The notes: generated by a model from the sequence alone, not told the origin. DNA of 64,000 bases from Ctena decussata (GCA_963989385.1 OZ022498.1:6517501-6581500); one strand, 5' to 3'; shown: positions 46,515-57,459, counted from the stretch's first letter. Program-made: numbers and translations.

Positions 46515-47140
46515 CCAAACAAAAATGGAAACGCACACAGTAATATTTTGGTATTTTCTTGAAAATTACAAAGAATTTAAGAAAATAATTCATACAGTGT
46601 TAGAGGTAGACAATCGGACAGTTCAACCCTAAAATTTGATTTAATTGTGTGAATTCAGTACTTTGTGATGGGTCTCTGAACAAGGCAGGGGTCAGTTTTC
46701 AATGTCACAGTTTTCAATAAAAGGTGTGACCTCCCTTGGTTCGTATGCATGCCGTACATCTTCCGCGCATAGAACTGATGATAGTCCAAATTGAATGCTG
46801 AGGAATGGCATTCCATTCTTGACGTAAAGCATCGACTATTTGCTGACGTGTTTTGACGTTTAAAACACAAGCAAAACTCACTTACAATATCCAAATACAC
46901 ATTTATACTCCACAGTCCATGCTGACAGTAAGCTTGAACAAACGCATGGAAATCACTGTCAACGATTTCATTAATGCTAAGTTTTCATGCATATGGAAGG
47001 TACAGATACTCGTCTATGCCATGATGAAGTTTGAACGAGATTTGATTAGAAATCGGATTTATAGACATTTTATAATCATGCTTTAAAAGGTAAATTAAAC
47101 AGTAAAATCTTACTTTGTGTGTTTCTTTTTTTTTGTTTGG
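46515..47140 (-). pseudogene. Tc1-like element, deleted, transposase C-terminal remnant
   Basis: The ends ACCAAACAAAAATGGAAAC and the mirrored TTTTTTTTTGTTTGGT, next to TA-rich sequence, are terminal inverted repeats. On the minus strand, from about 46860 to a stop at 46716-46714, a frame reads TRQQIVDALRQEWNAIPQ, SMRGRCTACI and GGHTFY. That is the usual last part of Tc1/mariner transposases (E-W-N-x-I-P and S-M-x-x-R-C). The catalytic region is absent. The element lies within the ATAC microsatellite, whose CATACATACATCATGGAGA phrase continues on both sides. Cut-and-paste element, inactive. Confidence 0.8.
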
Positions 47141-47143
47141 TAT

Positions 47144-47644
47144 ATATACATACATACATCATGGAGACTGATACACATATAGGGTAGTACAATGTTTCAT
47201 GTGGTCCAACATGACTTTCTTCCCGAAACTTGTCCTTTTGTCGGCTGCAGAGTGCAATGTAATGAATTCATAGTATCATAGTATAGACATACTTGTAGTA
47301 TGAAGATAATATATCTTTTAAGTTCTCAATTCATTCGAATACGTGGTATATTTCTTAAGAGAAATAAGAAGTATCAGCAAAACCTATACTATCTGTAATT
47401 ATGTCTCTGTTCTCTTGACTTCGTCATTTGTTCACTTTAATGGCCACGTGAAATGTTCCGTCACACTAATCTGATTTGCCTCGATGAAATTGGATAAACT
47501 CACTTGTTCTAATCAGAGCAGAAAAACTGCCACATATCAGCGTCAGGCTGATAATGATAAATGCCTGGAGTTAGTGGAGTTAGTAATTTATTGCAATTGA
47601 TTACCGCATCCAGTACTTTCAGACTTGTTTGGAGCCAGCGCAAT
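47144..47644. other. Unannotated spacer
   Basis: The microsatellite remainder, then AT-rich sequence with no gene recognised. Confidence 0.4.
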
Positions 47645-48429
47645 TAACTTAAGGAAACATAGTTTTTATTTGTTTCGTTTTTTAATTTTGGCATACTCGA
47701 AATCCCTTTTCTTTACGCGACCCGCAAATGAATAAAAATAACGTCGCTGAAGTACGGAGATATATTAAGCCTCATCGCCAAATGGGTGTAATTGCTTAAA
47801 GTATCTATAATGAGAAAAGTAAAAAGTATGCAAAGACCAGGAACTGAAACAATCCAAATCCAAATCCAGCCCTCAAACCATAGTTGGAAACAACTAAGAT
47901 TACAAATAATCAAGATACAGAGAACATATGGCCAACCGAGTGAGCAGCTTGTTCCCGAAAGGGGGCCACTCAGCAACCCAAACCGAACAAAAAATAATAA
48001 GAACATACGTAAGGTAAAAAATCACAGAAACTCTGACACCAAAAACAGGCAACAGAGAACCACAAGAGAACTACCGCCTTGGAACGGTCAGTAATGAATT
48101 ACTGGGGGGCTTAAATCGATTTTACAGGCCCAACCTCACCCTCAGTTTCTGAAGTGGTACAAAACATTTAGTTGGTTGTTCGGTTCGCATGATAACCCTC
48201 TAACTCGTCAATGAATCATCACGGTAAACACATAAATCAAATTTCAACACCATGAAGAAGCAAAGACGAGGACTCAATAGATACAACGGGCCGTCTGACA
48301 GGTGAAGATCCCTGGCCTGCCAAACAACCCCACTGGAAATCTGAAGCAAAAGAAGGTCACCAGTTGAGCCCCGATGGACCAAGCAACAGACAAAAAGGCT
48401 CCGGTCCCAACCAACTAAAATATATAGCT

Positions 48430-49592
48430 TTAGGTCGGGGCCATCATAGAGTCTGATGCCCGATCTCCCGGTGTGCAATTAAAGAGTGCAGCAAAGTTTC
48501 CAACCGTGATTGGGTTAATCACTAAGCATGCAGACTGTCGCATAACATTTAAATTATAGCCAATACGTTTGTGACGTATTATTATTTTTCGGAATTGATC
48601 AGAAAAATCAGTCCTACCCATAATCTTTTTGAATTTGTATACTAAGTCACCATAAAATTCTGGTTCCGATAGGCCTTGGTGTAAAAGAAATTTTAATCCG
48701 ACATCAAATTTTGAAACCAATTCATGGTGTCTGCGATAGAATTTAGAAAAAGCCTTTCTAAGCTTATGATACCGATAGCTCTGTTGAAGAAGGTTAGCAG
48801 TTAAACATTTATTACGAGCATTTAAGTCCTCTACATGACTACACACTCTAGCAAATCTTATAAGTTGAGAAATATAGACTCCATAAGAGGGACGACGTGG
48901 AACGTCACCATCCAAAAACGGAAAATTAACTACAGTCGAACTTCGATGGCTCGAACTCGCCGGGACCACCGAAAAAAGTTCGAACGATCGGTAGTTCGAG
49001 CCATTGAAGACCAACTCAACATGATCCAACTTCATGTACTATGTTTTTCTATCTTAACTACGACAACTTCCAGTATTTTGATCGGTCACTCTTTGAACCT
49101 TTGCACTTTCAGGCAGATAAAACAAAACACAGAAACATATGTTTACAATTTTAAAAAGATCAAACTAAGCATGGACGTAGCAAACCTGATGACCAATACT
49201 TGTAATCGGTAGGATCTACATTTAGTCCGGTCATTAAACTTGGAAATGTTTTACAAGGAAATGATGCGAGCCATCGGTGTTTTTTTACATAGAAAGTGGT
49301 TTCTAGGGACCAGACTTAGGGTTCGAGCGTTCGAGCCATCGTTGTTCGAGCCAAGTGTGGCATGTTTAGCTAAAATGAATAGGGATTTTGCCAGGACTGG
49401 AAAGTCAGTTCGACCAAACCATGGTGTTCGAGCCTTCCGAGTTCGAGCCAGTGAAGTTCGACTGTATATCAAAGTCAAAGTCATCACGTTTATCATAAAT
49501 TTTAGAAGATACAAAACCGTTAGAAATAGATAGATGTAAATCCAAAAAGGGGGCCTCGGTATCTGAAGTATTAGCTTTATTCAATTTAAGTT
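48430..49592 (-). pseudogene. Reverse transcriptase (copy C), C-terminal part, split by MITE
   Basis: Minus-strand reading: FLDLHL and SKIYDKRDDFDFD before the MITE, then VNFPFLDGDVPRRPSYGVYI, SQLIRFARVCSHVEDLNARN, KLRKAFSKFYRRHHELVSKF, GLSEPEFYGDLVYKFKKIMG and ACLVINPITVGNFAALFNCT, down to a stop near 48430. Apart from the MITE and the missing 5' end the frame is open, so this copy is younger than copy D. The apparent N-terminus of the 201-residue frame (from 49035) comes from the MITE, not from the RT. RT palm and any N-terminal domains are absent. It is probably the best source for defining the family's C-terminus in this window. Confidence 0.85.
48933..49464. mobile_element. Pogo/Tigger-type MITE, 532 bp, inside RT copy C
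   Basis: The ends CAGTCGAACTTCGATGGCTC and GAGCCAGTGAAGTTCGACTG are inverted repeats of about 26 bp (23 matches). TA flanks both sides (48931-48932 and 49465-49466). Further GTTCGAGCC words lie just inside both ends as subterminal repeats. No transposase frame. If the MITE and one TA are ignored, the RT reading frame runs on without loss, which fixes both borders. Confidence 0.95.
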
Positions 49593-49637
49593 CAGAAAGT
49601 TTTCATTTATTTGAACGACTAAATACAAGAACGGTCG

Positions 49638-49692
49638 TAGTGTAGTTGGTAAGGCGCAAGACTATCAATCCAAAGATCGCAGGTTAGATTCC
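49638..49692 (+). promoter_or_regulatory. tRNA-like A and B boxes, first Y unit
   Basis: TAGTGTAGTTGG (49638-49649) resembles the A box and GGTTAGATTCC (49682-49692) the B box of polymerase III type 2 promoters. They are 32 bp apart, with an anticodon-arm-like GACTATCAATCC between. Part of a tRNA-derived SINE head rather than a tRNA gene. Confidence 0.7.
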
Positions 49693-49955
49693 CCGTTTCT
49701 CTAATCTTTCCGATGAGACTTAAAAGTGTAGTTAACTTAAGGAAATATAGTTTTTTATTTTTTTTTTTTTTTAATTTTGGCAATCACCCTGCATACTCGA
49801 AATCCCTTTTCTTTAAGCGACTCGCAAATGAATAAAATAACGTCGCCGAAGTACGGATATATATTAAGCCTCATCGCCAAATGGGTGTAATTGCTTAAAG
49901 TATCTATAATGAGAAAGTTTTCATTTATTGGAACGACTAACTGCAAGAGCGGTCG

Positions 49956-50010
49956 TAGTGTAGTTGGTAAGGCGCAAGACTATCAATCCAAAGATCGCAG
50001 GTTAGATTCC
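49956..50010 (+). promoter_or_regulatory. tRNA-like A and B boxes, second Y unit
   Basis: Same boxes as the first unit, 318 bp downstream (TAGTGTAGTTGG at 49956, GGTTAGATTCC at 50000). The flanking TCTCTAATCTTTC.GATGAGA is also retained. Confidence 0.7.
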
Positions 50011-50099
50011 CCGTTTCTCTAATCTTTCGGATGAGACTTAAAACCGAGGTCCCGCCTCTGTTTTTCATACGATATCGTATAAATTTAAAGAGTAACTAA

Positions 50100-50540
50100 A
50101 CTTCAGGAACTGACTGAATCAGATCCCAAACCCTATCCCCAACATCAAAGGGAAAGATTGACAAAGACATCCCAACAAACAATAAATTACAAGTGATAAG
50201 CCGAGTCAGCAGCTCTTTCCAAAATAGATGGCAACTCAGCTATCTTTATTGAACTAAATAATTTAGACCAACAGAAGGGTTACAACAGACTAAGCAAATT
50301 ATACGAAAAACATTTAACAATTATTTTTACCTATTTTCTATCTTTATTATAGAAGGGTTAAAATGAGAACACAATAAATTAAACAGCACCGAACATAAAA
50401 CAAATGCAACCGCAACGGAAGTACCGCCTTGGGACGGTCAGTAATAACTACTGGGGGGGGGGGGGTTAAACCGGTTTTACTGGGCACAAACCTTCACCCT
50501 CACCCTCCGCCGCGGTGCACACAATTAGTTGGTAGTTCGG
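50100..50540 (-). mobile_element. Retroelement tail, copy G
   Basis: The plus strand carries GAAGTACCGCCTTGGGACGG, a G run (50453-50464), AACCGGTTTTACTGGGC and AGCAGCTCTTTCCAAAATAG. These are inverse complements of the copy D tail in the same order. No RT sequence is attached. Confidence 0.75.
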
Positions 50541-51224
50541 TTCGTAAGACTGTTTACTTGACACTTAGAATGTTTACGTTGACACTGGAGCTCTTCATGG
50601 AACTATTATCCTGTGAACAATTCCATAGAAATACGGTGACTTCTTCTCGATGGCTTTTTCTATGTTTTTTTTTTTTTTGTTAAATGATAAAAGATGAAGT
50701 TCCTGAAATGTTTTATATTTTTACTACATTTCCGGTTTGGATTACACCCTGCTACATTTACAGTCTAAGAAACAGGATAAATTCTATTTGTAACTCGCCA
50801 TTGAGCTGCTGCAGTGAACTACTTAAATGTTACCCTGTGAAAAACAGTATCCCGGAGTGTTCACTGTCCGTGGACGTAAGCCAATCTAAAATATTATCTA
50901 GCTCAACTTACAAATAAATCAATTGAAAACACACTAACCTGATCATTTGTTCTTCTATTCTTCGTTAGTGACATCCAATAAAGCAAAAAACAAGTTTTAA
51001 ATAGCTGAAACCTTCTGTCAACAAACACATGTGTAAACAAATATGGCGGATGTACAGGGTTCTCATTCCGTGGATCAAGTTCTATAACGGAAATGAGTAG
51101 ATTAAGGCCACACAAATGAATTTTGCATTGGTAGTTAACTATAAAAAGTGATATTTAATTGCAAACAAGTTCATGGGTGTTCTTTAGCGTAGGCTAGATT
51201 ACTGATTATTAATAATGATATCAG
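50541..51224. other. Spacer downstream of the transposase gene
   Basis: No second gene recognised. I looked for an inverted-repeat end of the transposase element and found none that pairs with the other side. Confidence 0.4.
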
Positions 51225-53679
51225 TTAAAGATTGATCTGCACATTGAAAAGATAAATGCTCCATGAGAAAACACTAAAATCTTGAAAGCAGAGCCAAAAA
51301 TAAGTGTTTTTTTTTCTACAGTTAGTCAGTAATTCCTCAGCCAGATGTTCACAATGTTGACAATAAAATTTTACCCCCCTCCTAATTACAGACAACGCTG
51401 TGCAATACTTAAGATGCACCCAGTGAAGACATCTCTGGTTAGCACACTGAACCCATTTTGTAAACTTAATAGCTATGCTATCCCTGACTTCAACTGGAGT
51501 ATAGAGCTTACAAACGCAACATTTTTCCTCATCTGGGATGTCTGAATCTGCATCAGAATTTGTATCTGAAGAGTCAATATAATAGTGAGAGGGTCCTGGT
51601 TTGGGGGAATTAGATGTAGTGGAGTTGAGCACAAACTTTTTCTTTTCATGTGACACCTTACCTGCTTTACCTTCACCCTTCTTTGTAAGACTACCTTTGC
51701 ATTTCCCACCCTTCCCAAAATTTACATTTTTACTACATTTGCCCCCCTTAACAGAAGACTGGTGCTCAATGATTTTGTTCTGGTTCACAGATTCAGTAAT
51801 AGGCTTTCCTGATGTAATTTTGCTCATAGATTTCCTTTCCTTCTTTTCAACCACTTTACTATTAATGTCAATAAGTTTTTCAATTCGTGATACCATGAAA
51901 GCACTAGGTGAAACTGTATGATTTTCTATGTTAGATTCAGTTATGTCCATTTCATCTTCAGGTGGTTCATGTCCTGTGTTTTCTATTATCTCAGTAGTTG
52001 GCATGTTGTCTTGGTTATTTTCAGATGATAATGTCTCTTTCTTTTGGAAAACTTCTGCTGGCATTACACTGTCAGTACTAATAACAGTCCTATCTAAAGG
52101 AAAAATTCCAGTTTTTCTAAAAGCAGAGTGCAGATTTTCAGCTGTTAATGAACGAGTATAAGCCTTGCATGCTAGTTCACATACGTTGTACCTTGTGATC
52201 GCAGACGCAGTTTCTCTGATTAATTTGTGACATTGAGCATTGTATATGTTTTGTAAGGGTCCATAGCAGGAGACATCTAAAGGCTGTAAAATATGCGAGG
52301 TGTGAGCAGGAAGAATGAACAGGATGATTTTCTTGGCCTTGGCCCATTCAAGAAGGTCAACAGATATATGGGATTTATGCCCATCTAGAAGAAGGAGAAG
52401 ATGCTGATCCAGTTCTCTCTCAGGTATAAACTTCATGAAGTGTTCCTGGAGGTACTTTCTAAAAACCTCTGAATTTGACCAACCCGTTTCTGTCATAGTA
52501 CCAGCTGCCCCCGGAGATGCACCTGTCATCAGCTCCGGAATCATCCTTTTACCAGCAAAGACAAAGAAAGGAGGAACAGCAACACCACTAGCACTGCCAC
52601 AGCCAATTATTGTTGTGGTCTTTGACTTTCCAGATGTTACGGCTTGTGGATGGAAATCAGTTTTAGCAACCACATATGGAGGACTATGATTCTGAGAAAC
52701 ACCCTTTTCGTCAACGTTAAATATAAGATGAGGCTTATCTTGAAGATTGTATTTCCTGATAATGTCTTCAAGCTCATTGAAATAAGCTGAAACGCTGGCC
52801 TCTGATGCACTCTTTGCTCTCTGCTGTTCAAGGGCACGTGGCTTTAGGACATGAAGCTCAGGCCACCTGACGACAAACCGGCGAAACCAGTTAAGAGTAA
52901 GGGGCTTATCATGAGTCCTTTTTCCTAACTGTACTGCGTAGTCAGTAGCAACATCCACTACCTACTGTCGGGTGTAGCCATACCCATATGATGCCATAGA
53001 CTTTAAATGTTGAACTATTTTGGCCTCTTCATCCATAGAAAGTATGGGAGCAGTTCCCATTGACACACAGTCTATGTCGACTTTCCCAAGCACACGGTCC
53101 CGCAATGTCTGTTCAGGAATGCCATACTGTCGAGACGCTCTTGTAACCGTAAGTTTCCCATCCTTCACTGCTAGGTAAGCGTCAGTAAGAGATGAGTGGC
53201 TGTAGGCTCTGTATCGCTTAGCAGGCTGAGGATTAATCTGAAATAAATGGGGGGCTAGAATCAGCAAACAGGGATGTAAAGAGGCTTTTATAAACAATTA
53301 TCATGTAGCAGTAAAAGGACACATGACAATGAATGGATAGCAGTATTATTGGGTCCATCAATATATCATTTGTGTCACATTTGGGGCTAAAAATAGTGGA
53401 ACAAGACAAGAAAATTCATAAAATCAAATTGCAAACATAATTTTTCACTTTACAATAAATCCAATATTTTTTTAGCTTGGCCTTATCAAGCACCCACCAG
53501 CGCAGTCACGTGACTAGCTGGAAAGTAAACAAAGCAGACGGACATGACAGCTGAATTGCAGGTTTATTTTCTTGGATATTAAAGGAAGTTTTTCATAGAA
53601 AATATTTGGTAATAGTAGAATTTGGACTTTTTATGCACTTTTTTACTTTTTTTCATTCACTTACCTGCTTGAAACGCAT
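51225..53679 (-). pseudogene. Pogo/Tigger/jerky-type transposase with C-terminal PHD-like finger; one in-frame stop
   Basis: Exon 1 (53679-53665, ATG CGT TTC AAG CAG) ends at GTAAGTG. Exon 2 starts at 53237 after TTTATTTCAG, both in phase 0. Exon 2 encodes a psq-type HTH (TRASRQYGIPEQTLRDRVLG) and a CENP-B-type HTH that contains a TAG at 52964-52962. It then continues in the same frame to 51225. The DDE_1 catalytic core follows. Counting from 52958, the acidic residues are D83 (FNVDEKG), D192 (LLLDGHKSH) and D228 (LQPLDVS). A Lys/Ser-rich linker and a Cys/His cluster (residues 480-536: CCVCK, WVQC, CLHWVH, FYCQHC) follow. The codon at 52958 is GTG, so it is not a true start. Such proteins bind element ends and cut and paste them. 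All catalytic residues remain. It may be a recent pseudogene, a stop allele, or a domesticated host gene. Confidence 0.85.
53238..53664 (-). other. Predicted intron of the transposase gene (427 bp)
   Basis: On the minus strand the donor CAG|GTAAGTG (53665/53664) and the acceptor TTTATTTCAG|ATT (53238/53237) match animal splice consensus and keep the frame. The exon 1 frame is open back to 53907, so a longer first exon is possible. The short exon starting at 53679 is my preferred start because the protein then begins close to the HTH. Confidence 0.65.
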
Positions 53680-53907
53680 TTTGAAGTGAAAATTCACAGA
53701 TAAGCTCTTCAGTGACCCTGATGTCAGTTTGACAGTTGGAAATCTCGCGCAAAGCACGTTCGCACGCGATAGAGCCTTGCAAATGGCGTCCACGAAATGA
53801 CAACCTCCACGATTATAGAACCCTCGACGATATTTAAGCTGATAAGTATGCAAAACTCCAGCTTGAACCAAAGTATTATTTCTGGGCTCTGTTGGTTTGT
53901 TTTTCAC

Positions 53908-55386
53908 TTATGTTGTTCGGACTACATGTACTAGAAGACAATGTTATAGCAGACACAGTCTAACCAGGTGAAACGTATGGGCTCCCTTGTCATGGCACAA
54001 GTGGTTTGCTTGTGTCTGTTGCTAACGCAAAATAATCTAAGCTGAATTAAAGATATCTCATGTGTAGCTAAAGAACAATTTGAAGAAACCGCTGTGAAAA
54101 GGCTAAATTTGAGTCTAATTTTCCTGTGCCTTGTAAAGCTTCCAACTTGCGGGGAATGTTTTGCATTTTAAGGGCCACTTCATCACAAATGACGCCAAAT
54201 TATTCATTAAAATTATTTTAGTTTTTGTTCTCTTCTCCGAAAGTCAATAATGCAATTGTACAATTGCACGTTGCAACATGGAATTGTCTGTTAAACTGAC
54301 GGTATTGGCTAATTTGGTGCTAAATTGGAATGTTCCAATGATAAATCAAGACCGTATGATCAATTAATATCTCGTGAAGAAAAAAATTAACAAGAAAGGC
54401 TAATGAGAAATAAACAAACAAGAGAGATAGTTCGAAATATTTAATTAACGTTTCTCAACTGATAAAATATATACAGCTAATGGATTTGCACTTTTGGAAG
54501 ACAAATTTTAAAACAAAACATAGTAATTCCTGTTTCGACAGCGTAACTCACTCAAACAATAACCGTTTTAAACACAGGGAACAAGTATCATTTTACACTT
54601 GCAAACATGCAGTTGTCTTAAAATACGAGTGTACTCGTAAATTAGAAGAATACTTCTGAATATCTGCAGTTTCTGTTTTAGTTGAATGTTCTATTTTTTT
54701 GTCACGAAAATACTGGGAAAAAAGATCGCGATTTTTCACTAGCGTGTCGATTATATTATTCTAAGCATCTGGACTATTCCTTCCAGCATCAGGCCGAACA
54801 GACTGAAACCCTGTTTAAAGGGTCATTAAATCAATCCATCCATACCTCCGTCTGTCCATACATTCATCCATTAATCCACATATTCATCCCGTTTAATTCA
54901 TAAGGTCCTATACATAATCTAGTCAGTATTATCAAATTGGTTTAAGGACAATGTTCGATTAATAATGGCATTAATCTCAGCTGCTTACGACATTAATTGC
55001 GCTGAAAAAGACATTCCATTGATTTAGCTGGCCTTTGCTGTTTTCCAATGGTTCAATAACGATAAACTTGTTCCTAACTTCCCAATTACGAAATCTGGAC
55101 AATAAACGAAACAGGCTTTCGGCATAATTGTAAGCTATGATAGTTACGGCCCAAATTAAAAGCTAGAAATAGCACAAACTGATAAAGAATACTATTATTG
55201 TATCATATTTCAATGTATACTGCTCTCAAGCGATGTCCAGTAAAAGGCTTGTCTTGTCTCTAGAACAGAAAATAGAATGAAATACGTGATTTGTGACACA
55301 CCACTGAAAGTGGACTAAAATGCTTGCTTTATTGCACAGTACTGGTAGTGAAACAAAAAACCCGTCTTATAACAGTGTATAGGAAA
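53908..55386. other. Unannotated AT-rich spacer upstream of the transposase gene
   Basis: No promoter element or second gene could be supported. Short frames only. Confidence 0.4.
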
Positions 55387-55584
55387 GTCGGGTAAATTCG
55401 GACAGCGGGTAAATTCGGACGGTGACATTTTTCCTTTATATGTCAGTTGTTTGGAATGAAAACAAAAATAATTAGGCAAACAGTGAAAATTCAGATGAGA
55501 CGGCTCATTATGAGCCGTCTCATCCAGATTTTCACTGTTTGCAATGGTATGTCCGAATTTACCCGCTGTCCGAAGTTACCCGAC
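55387..55584. mobile_element. Hairpin element with GGGTAAATTCGGAC ends, intact copy
   Basis: GTCGGGTAAATTCGGACAGC mirrors GCTGTCCGAAGTTACCCGAC. TTTTCACTGTTTGC and its inverse flank the centre GAGACGGCTCATTATGAGCC. 198 bp, non-coding. A second copy at 58202-58928 carries an insertion. Confidence 0.85.
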
Positions 55585-55667
55585 ACGACTCTACTAAACC
55601 TGGAAAGCAAAAGTTGCAATGTGAGTCAGCACAAAAATGAAAAATGTCGCTTGCCTTTTAGTCTTTT

Positions 55668-55880
55668 TTTGACCTATGGAGTTGTCCATCCTATCATTTG
55701 GATGAGTCCATTTCTAGTTTTAGGGGGGTTTCTAGTGAATGTTTTCTTTTTGTAATGTATTTTATTTGACTGTTTTTTGCATAGAAATTACTGCACGCAA
55801 GATCCGGAGTCTGAACTTGGTCTGCATTGTTTGTACATGTCCCCAAAATGGTTTCCAGCCAAAAACGGATTGGTACAGCG
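55668..55880. repeat. Dispersed repeat, second copy (paired with 26690-26925)
   Basis: TATCATTTGGATGAGTCCAT, AGTTTTAGGGGG, TGAACTTGGTCTGCA and TGTCCCCAAAATGG parallel the copy at 26.7 kb in order and orientation. Confidence 0.55.
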
Positions 55881-57116
55881 CTGCAGGAGAAATAAGTAGT
55901 TCATATTGTGATACAGGAAGAAAAGGGAATACAAAACTAGCAGATAAACGTCTTCTGTGGAGCAGCAATGAATCAGGATACAAGGCTTGCATTTTCATAT
56001 TTATTTCATACATTCAGGTAAATGCGCACTCTGTTTTCTATCTAGAATAAAAAAATAATGCTTCTTTCAATATTTAAACAAATCATTACTTTAATTTGAC
56101 TCACATGCTTTAATGACTAACAGCATGTGGATTCCTATACTTTTAACATTGTTTCACTTGTATGCAAACTGCATGACTATCAGAATGCTTACAGTTGATG
56201 CAATCCATTATAATGTTTTACTTGTTTCAGAAAAGCAACCACTATAGTATATAGATTTACGAGATATTGCCCTATTCGACAGTTACATGTACAGCTGTAA
56301 TTCTCTTCTCAACATCATCTGTCAACCCCGTTTGCAGTCGAGAGTCAGCAGTAAATATAACCGAGGACAAGATCGCATGCGATAGGCAACTATGGTTGTA
56401 TGTAAAACTACATTAAATCAAATTTGTGGCACGCACGATAAACAGCCAAAGACTAATACGTTAATGGGTTTCTTCTTTGGTTTCATTAAAGAATACGCGT
56501 CTAATCAAACATTCACCTAATATGAAATATAACGCATTTCGCAATCTGGTACACAGGACGTGATACCTTATAGGACATTGACGTTCTTGATTAAAAAGTT
56601 AAGATGCAACTAATGAAGTTCAGTCTCCTCCCGTGAGCGCCTAGTCAACATGCGATTCCATTACGACCTAGAAATTAAAATTTTAGGCTTAGAAAGCGAA
56701 ACTTTATCAAGGCTCTGTGACTGCATAAAAACATACTTGTGCACACCATTTGCTTTGAATTTCAAGAACTGGCGAGAGAATCGCATTGTAAAATTATGTC
56801 TGTCCCTTTGCGGAAGTTTGCGTATGTGATTTCCAGGTGGAAATAGAATTACGTATTTACTAGGCATACTGAACTATGCGTTATGAATTGGGCGTTGACT
56901 ATAAATTACAAAATGGGAAACTTTATTTAATTTGCGAATCAGTTTTTAATGATAAATTCGTTTTCTTTTTCCTAATTTTCGTACCGATGGCTTTTTTTTT
57001 TTAGTAATAAAGGCCTTTAGCAGTCCGCGAACGTTTTTTCTTTATTTCGTAAAAGTGTGCAAACCTGTGCATCCGCAGTATGACCAACGCATTTGCTGTT
57101 CGCGGAAACCATGACA
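55881..57116. other. Unannotated spacer
   Basis: No gene or element recognised. Confidence 0.4.
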
Positions 57117-57350
57117 GTGCCATATCATGTGGTTTCCAACAATGTGACATTGGTGACAAGCAAAGGCTCTCATCAGACTGCAAATAAGTGCAGTCTGATC
57201 GGAGCCTTCGCTTCTCACATCAGCTGTCTATGGAAGTGGCCAAAGCCATGCAGCCAACAGTCTCTAGTTACCTTAAGTGAAAGAGCAGGATGATCTGAAT
57301 ATCACATGACAAAATTGCCACATCGTTGGAAATCACATGATGTGGCTCAT
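57117..57350. mobile_element. Palindromic element with ATCATGTGGTTTCCAAC ends
   Basis: CATATCATGTGGTTTCCAAC at the left mirrors GGAAATCACATGATGTGGC at the right. An inner hairpin, CATCAGACTGCA / TGCAGTCTGATC, lies at 57172-57200. Words are shared with the fragment at 3060-3250. Non-coding. Confidence 0.65.
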
Positions 57351-57459
57351 GTATGTGCTATGAAGGCACGAAACGAAGACTCTGTAGAAATTGCCAACAA
57401 CTCAAAACAAAACAAGCGAAACGCCATGCGGTCGGCCTTTTCCCATGAGATGGCACCGA

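Larger units (their letters stand above)
47818..49593 (-). mobile_element. Retroelement copy C, 5'-truncated, with inserted MITE
   Basis: On the minus strand it begins within the RT (SDTEAPFLDLHL-like reading just after 49593) and runs through the RT end and the 3' region. It finishes at GCATACTTTTTACT. AGAAA stands at 47813-47817 and 49594-49598 as a 5-bp target duplication. The uninserted counterpart of the target, AATGAGAAAGTTTTC, is seen at about 49906-49920. Its tail (47818-48095) matches copies A and B. A 532-bp pogo-type MITE interrupts its RT. Confidence 0.85.
47645..50050 (+). repeat. Tandemly duplicated tRNA-SINE-like unit (X-Y X-Y), first unit split
   Basis: X (TAACTTAAGGAAA.ATAG to AAGTATCTATAATGAG) occurs at 47645-47812 and 49733-49912. 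Y (AAAGTTTTCATTTATT to GATGAGACTTAAAA) occurs at 49594-49732 and 49914-50045. The order is X, retroelement C, Y, X, Y, so the retroelement was inserted at the X/Y junction of an existing pair of about 310-bp units. Y contains polymerase-III-like boxes. Confidence 0.8.

Noticed and set aside
48835..49533. Plus-strand frames of 125 and 97 residues
   Set aside because: They run through the pogo-type MITE and opposite the RT pseudogene; no independent coding signal.
51225..52958. Treating the 577-residue frame as an intact transposase starting at 52958
   Set aside because: The codon there is GTG and the frame upstream continues the DNA-binding domain after a single TAG; the apparent start is an artefact of the stop.
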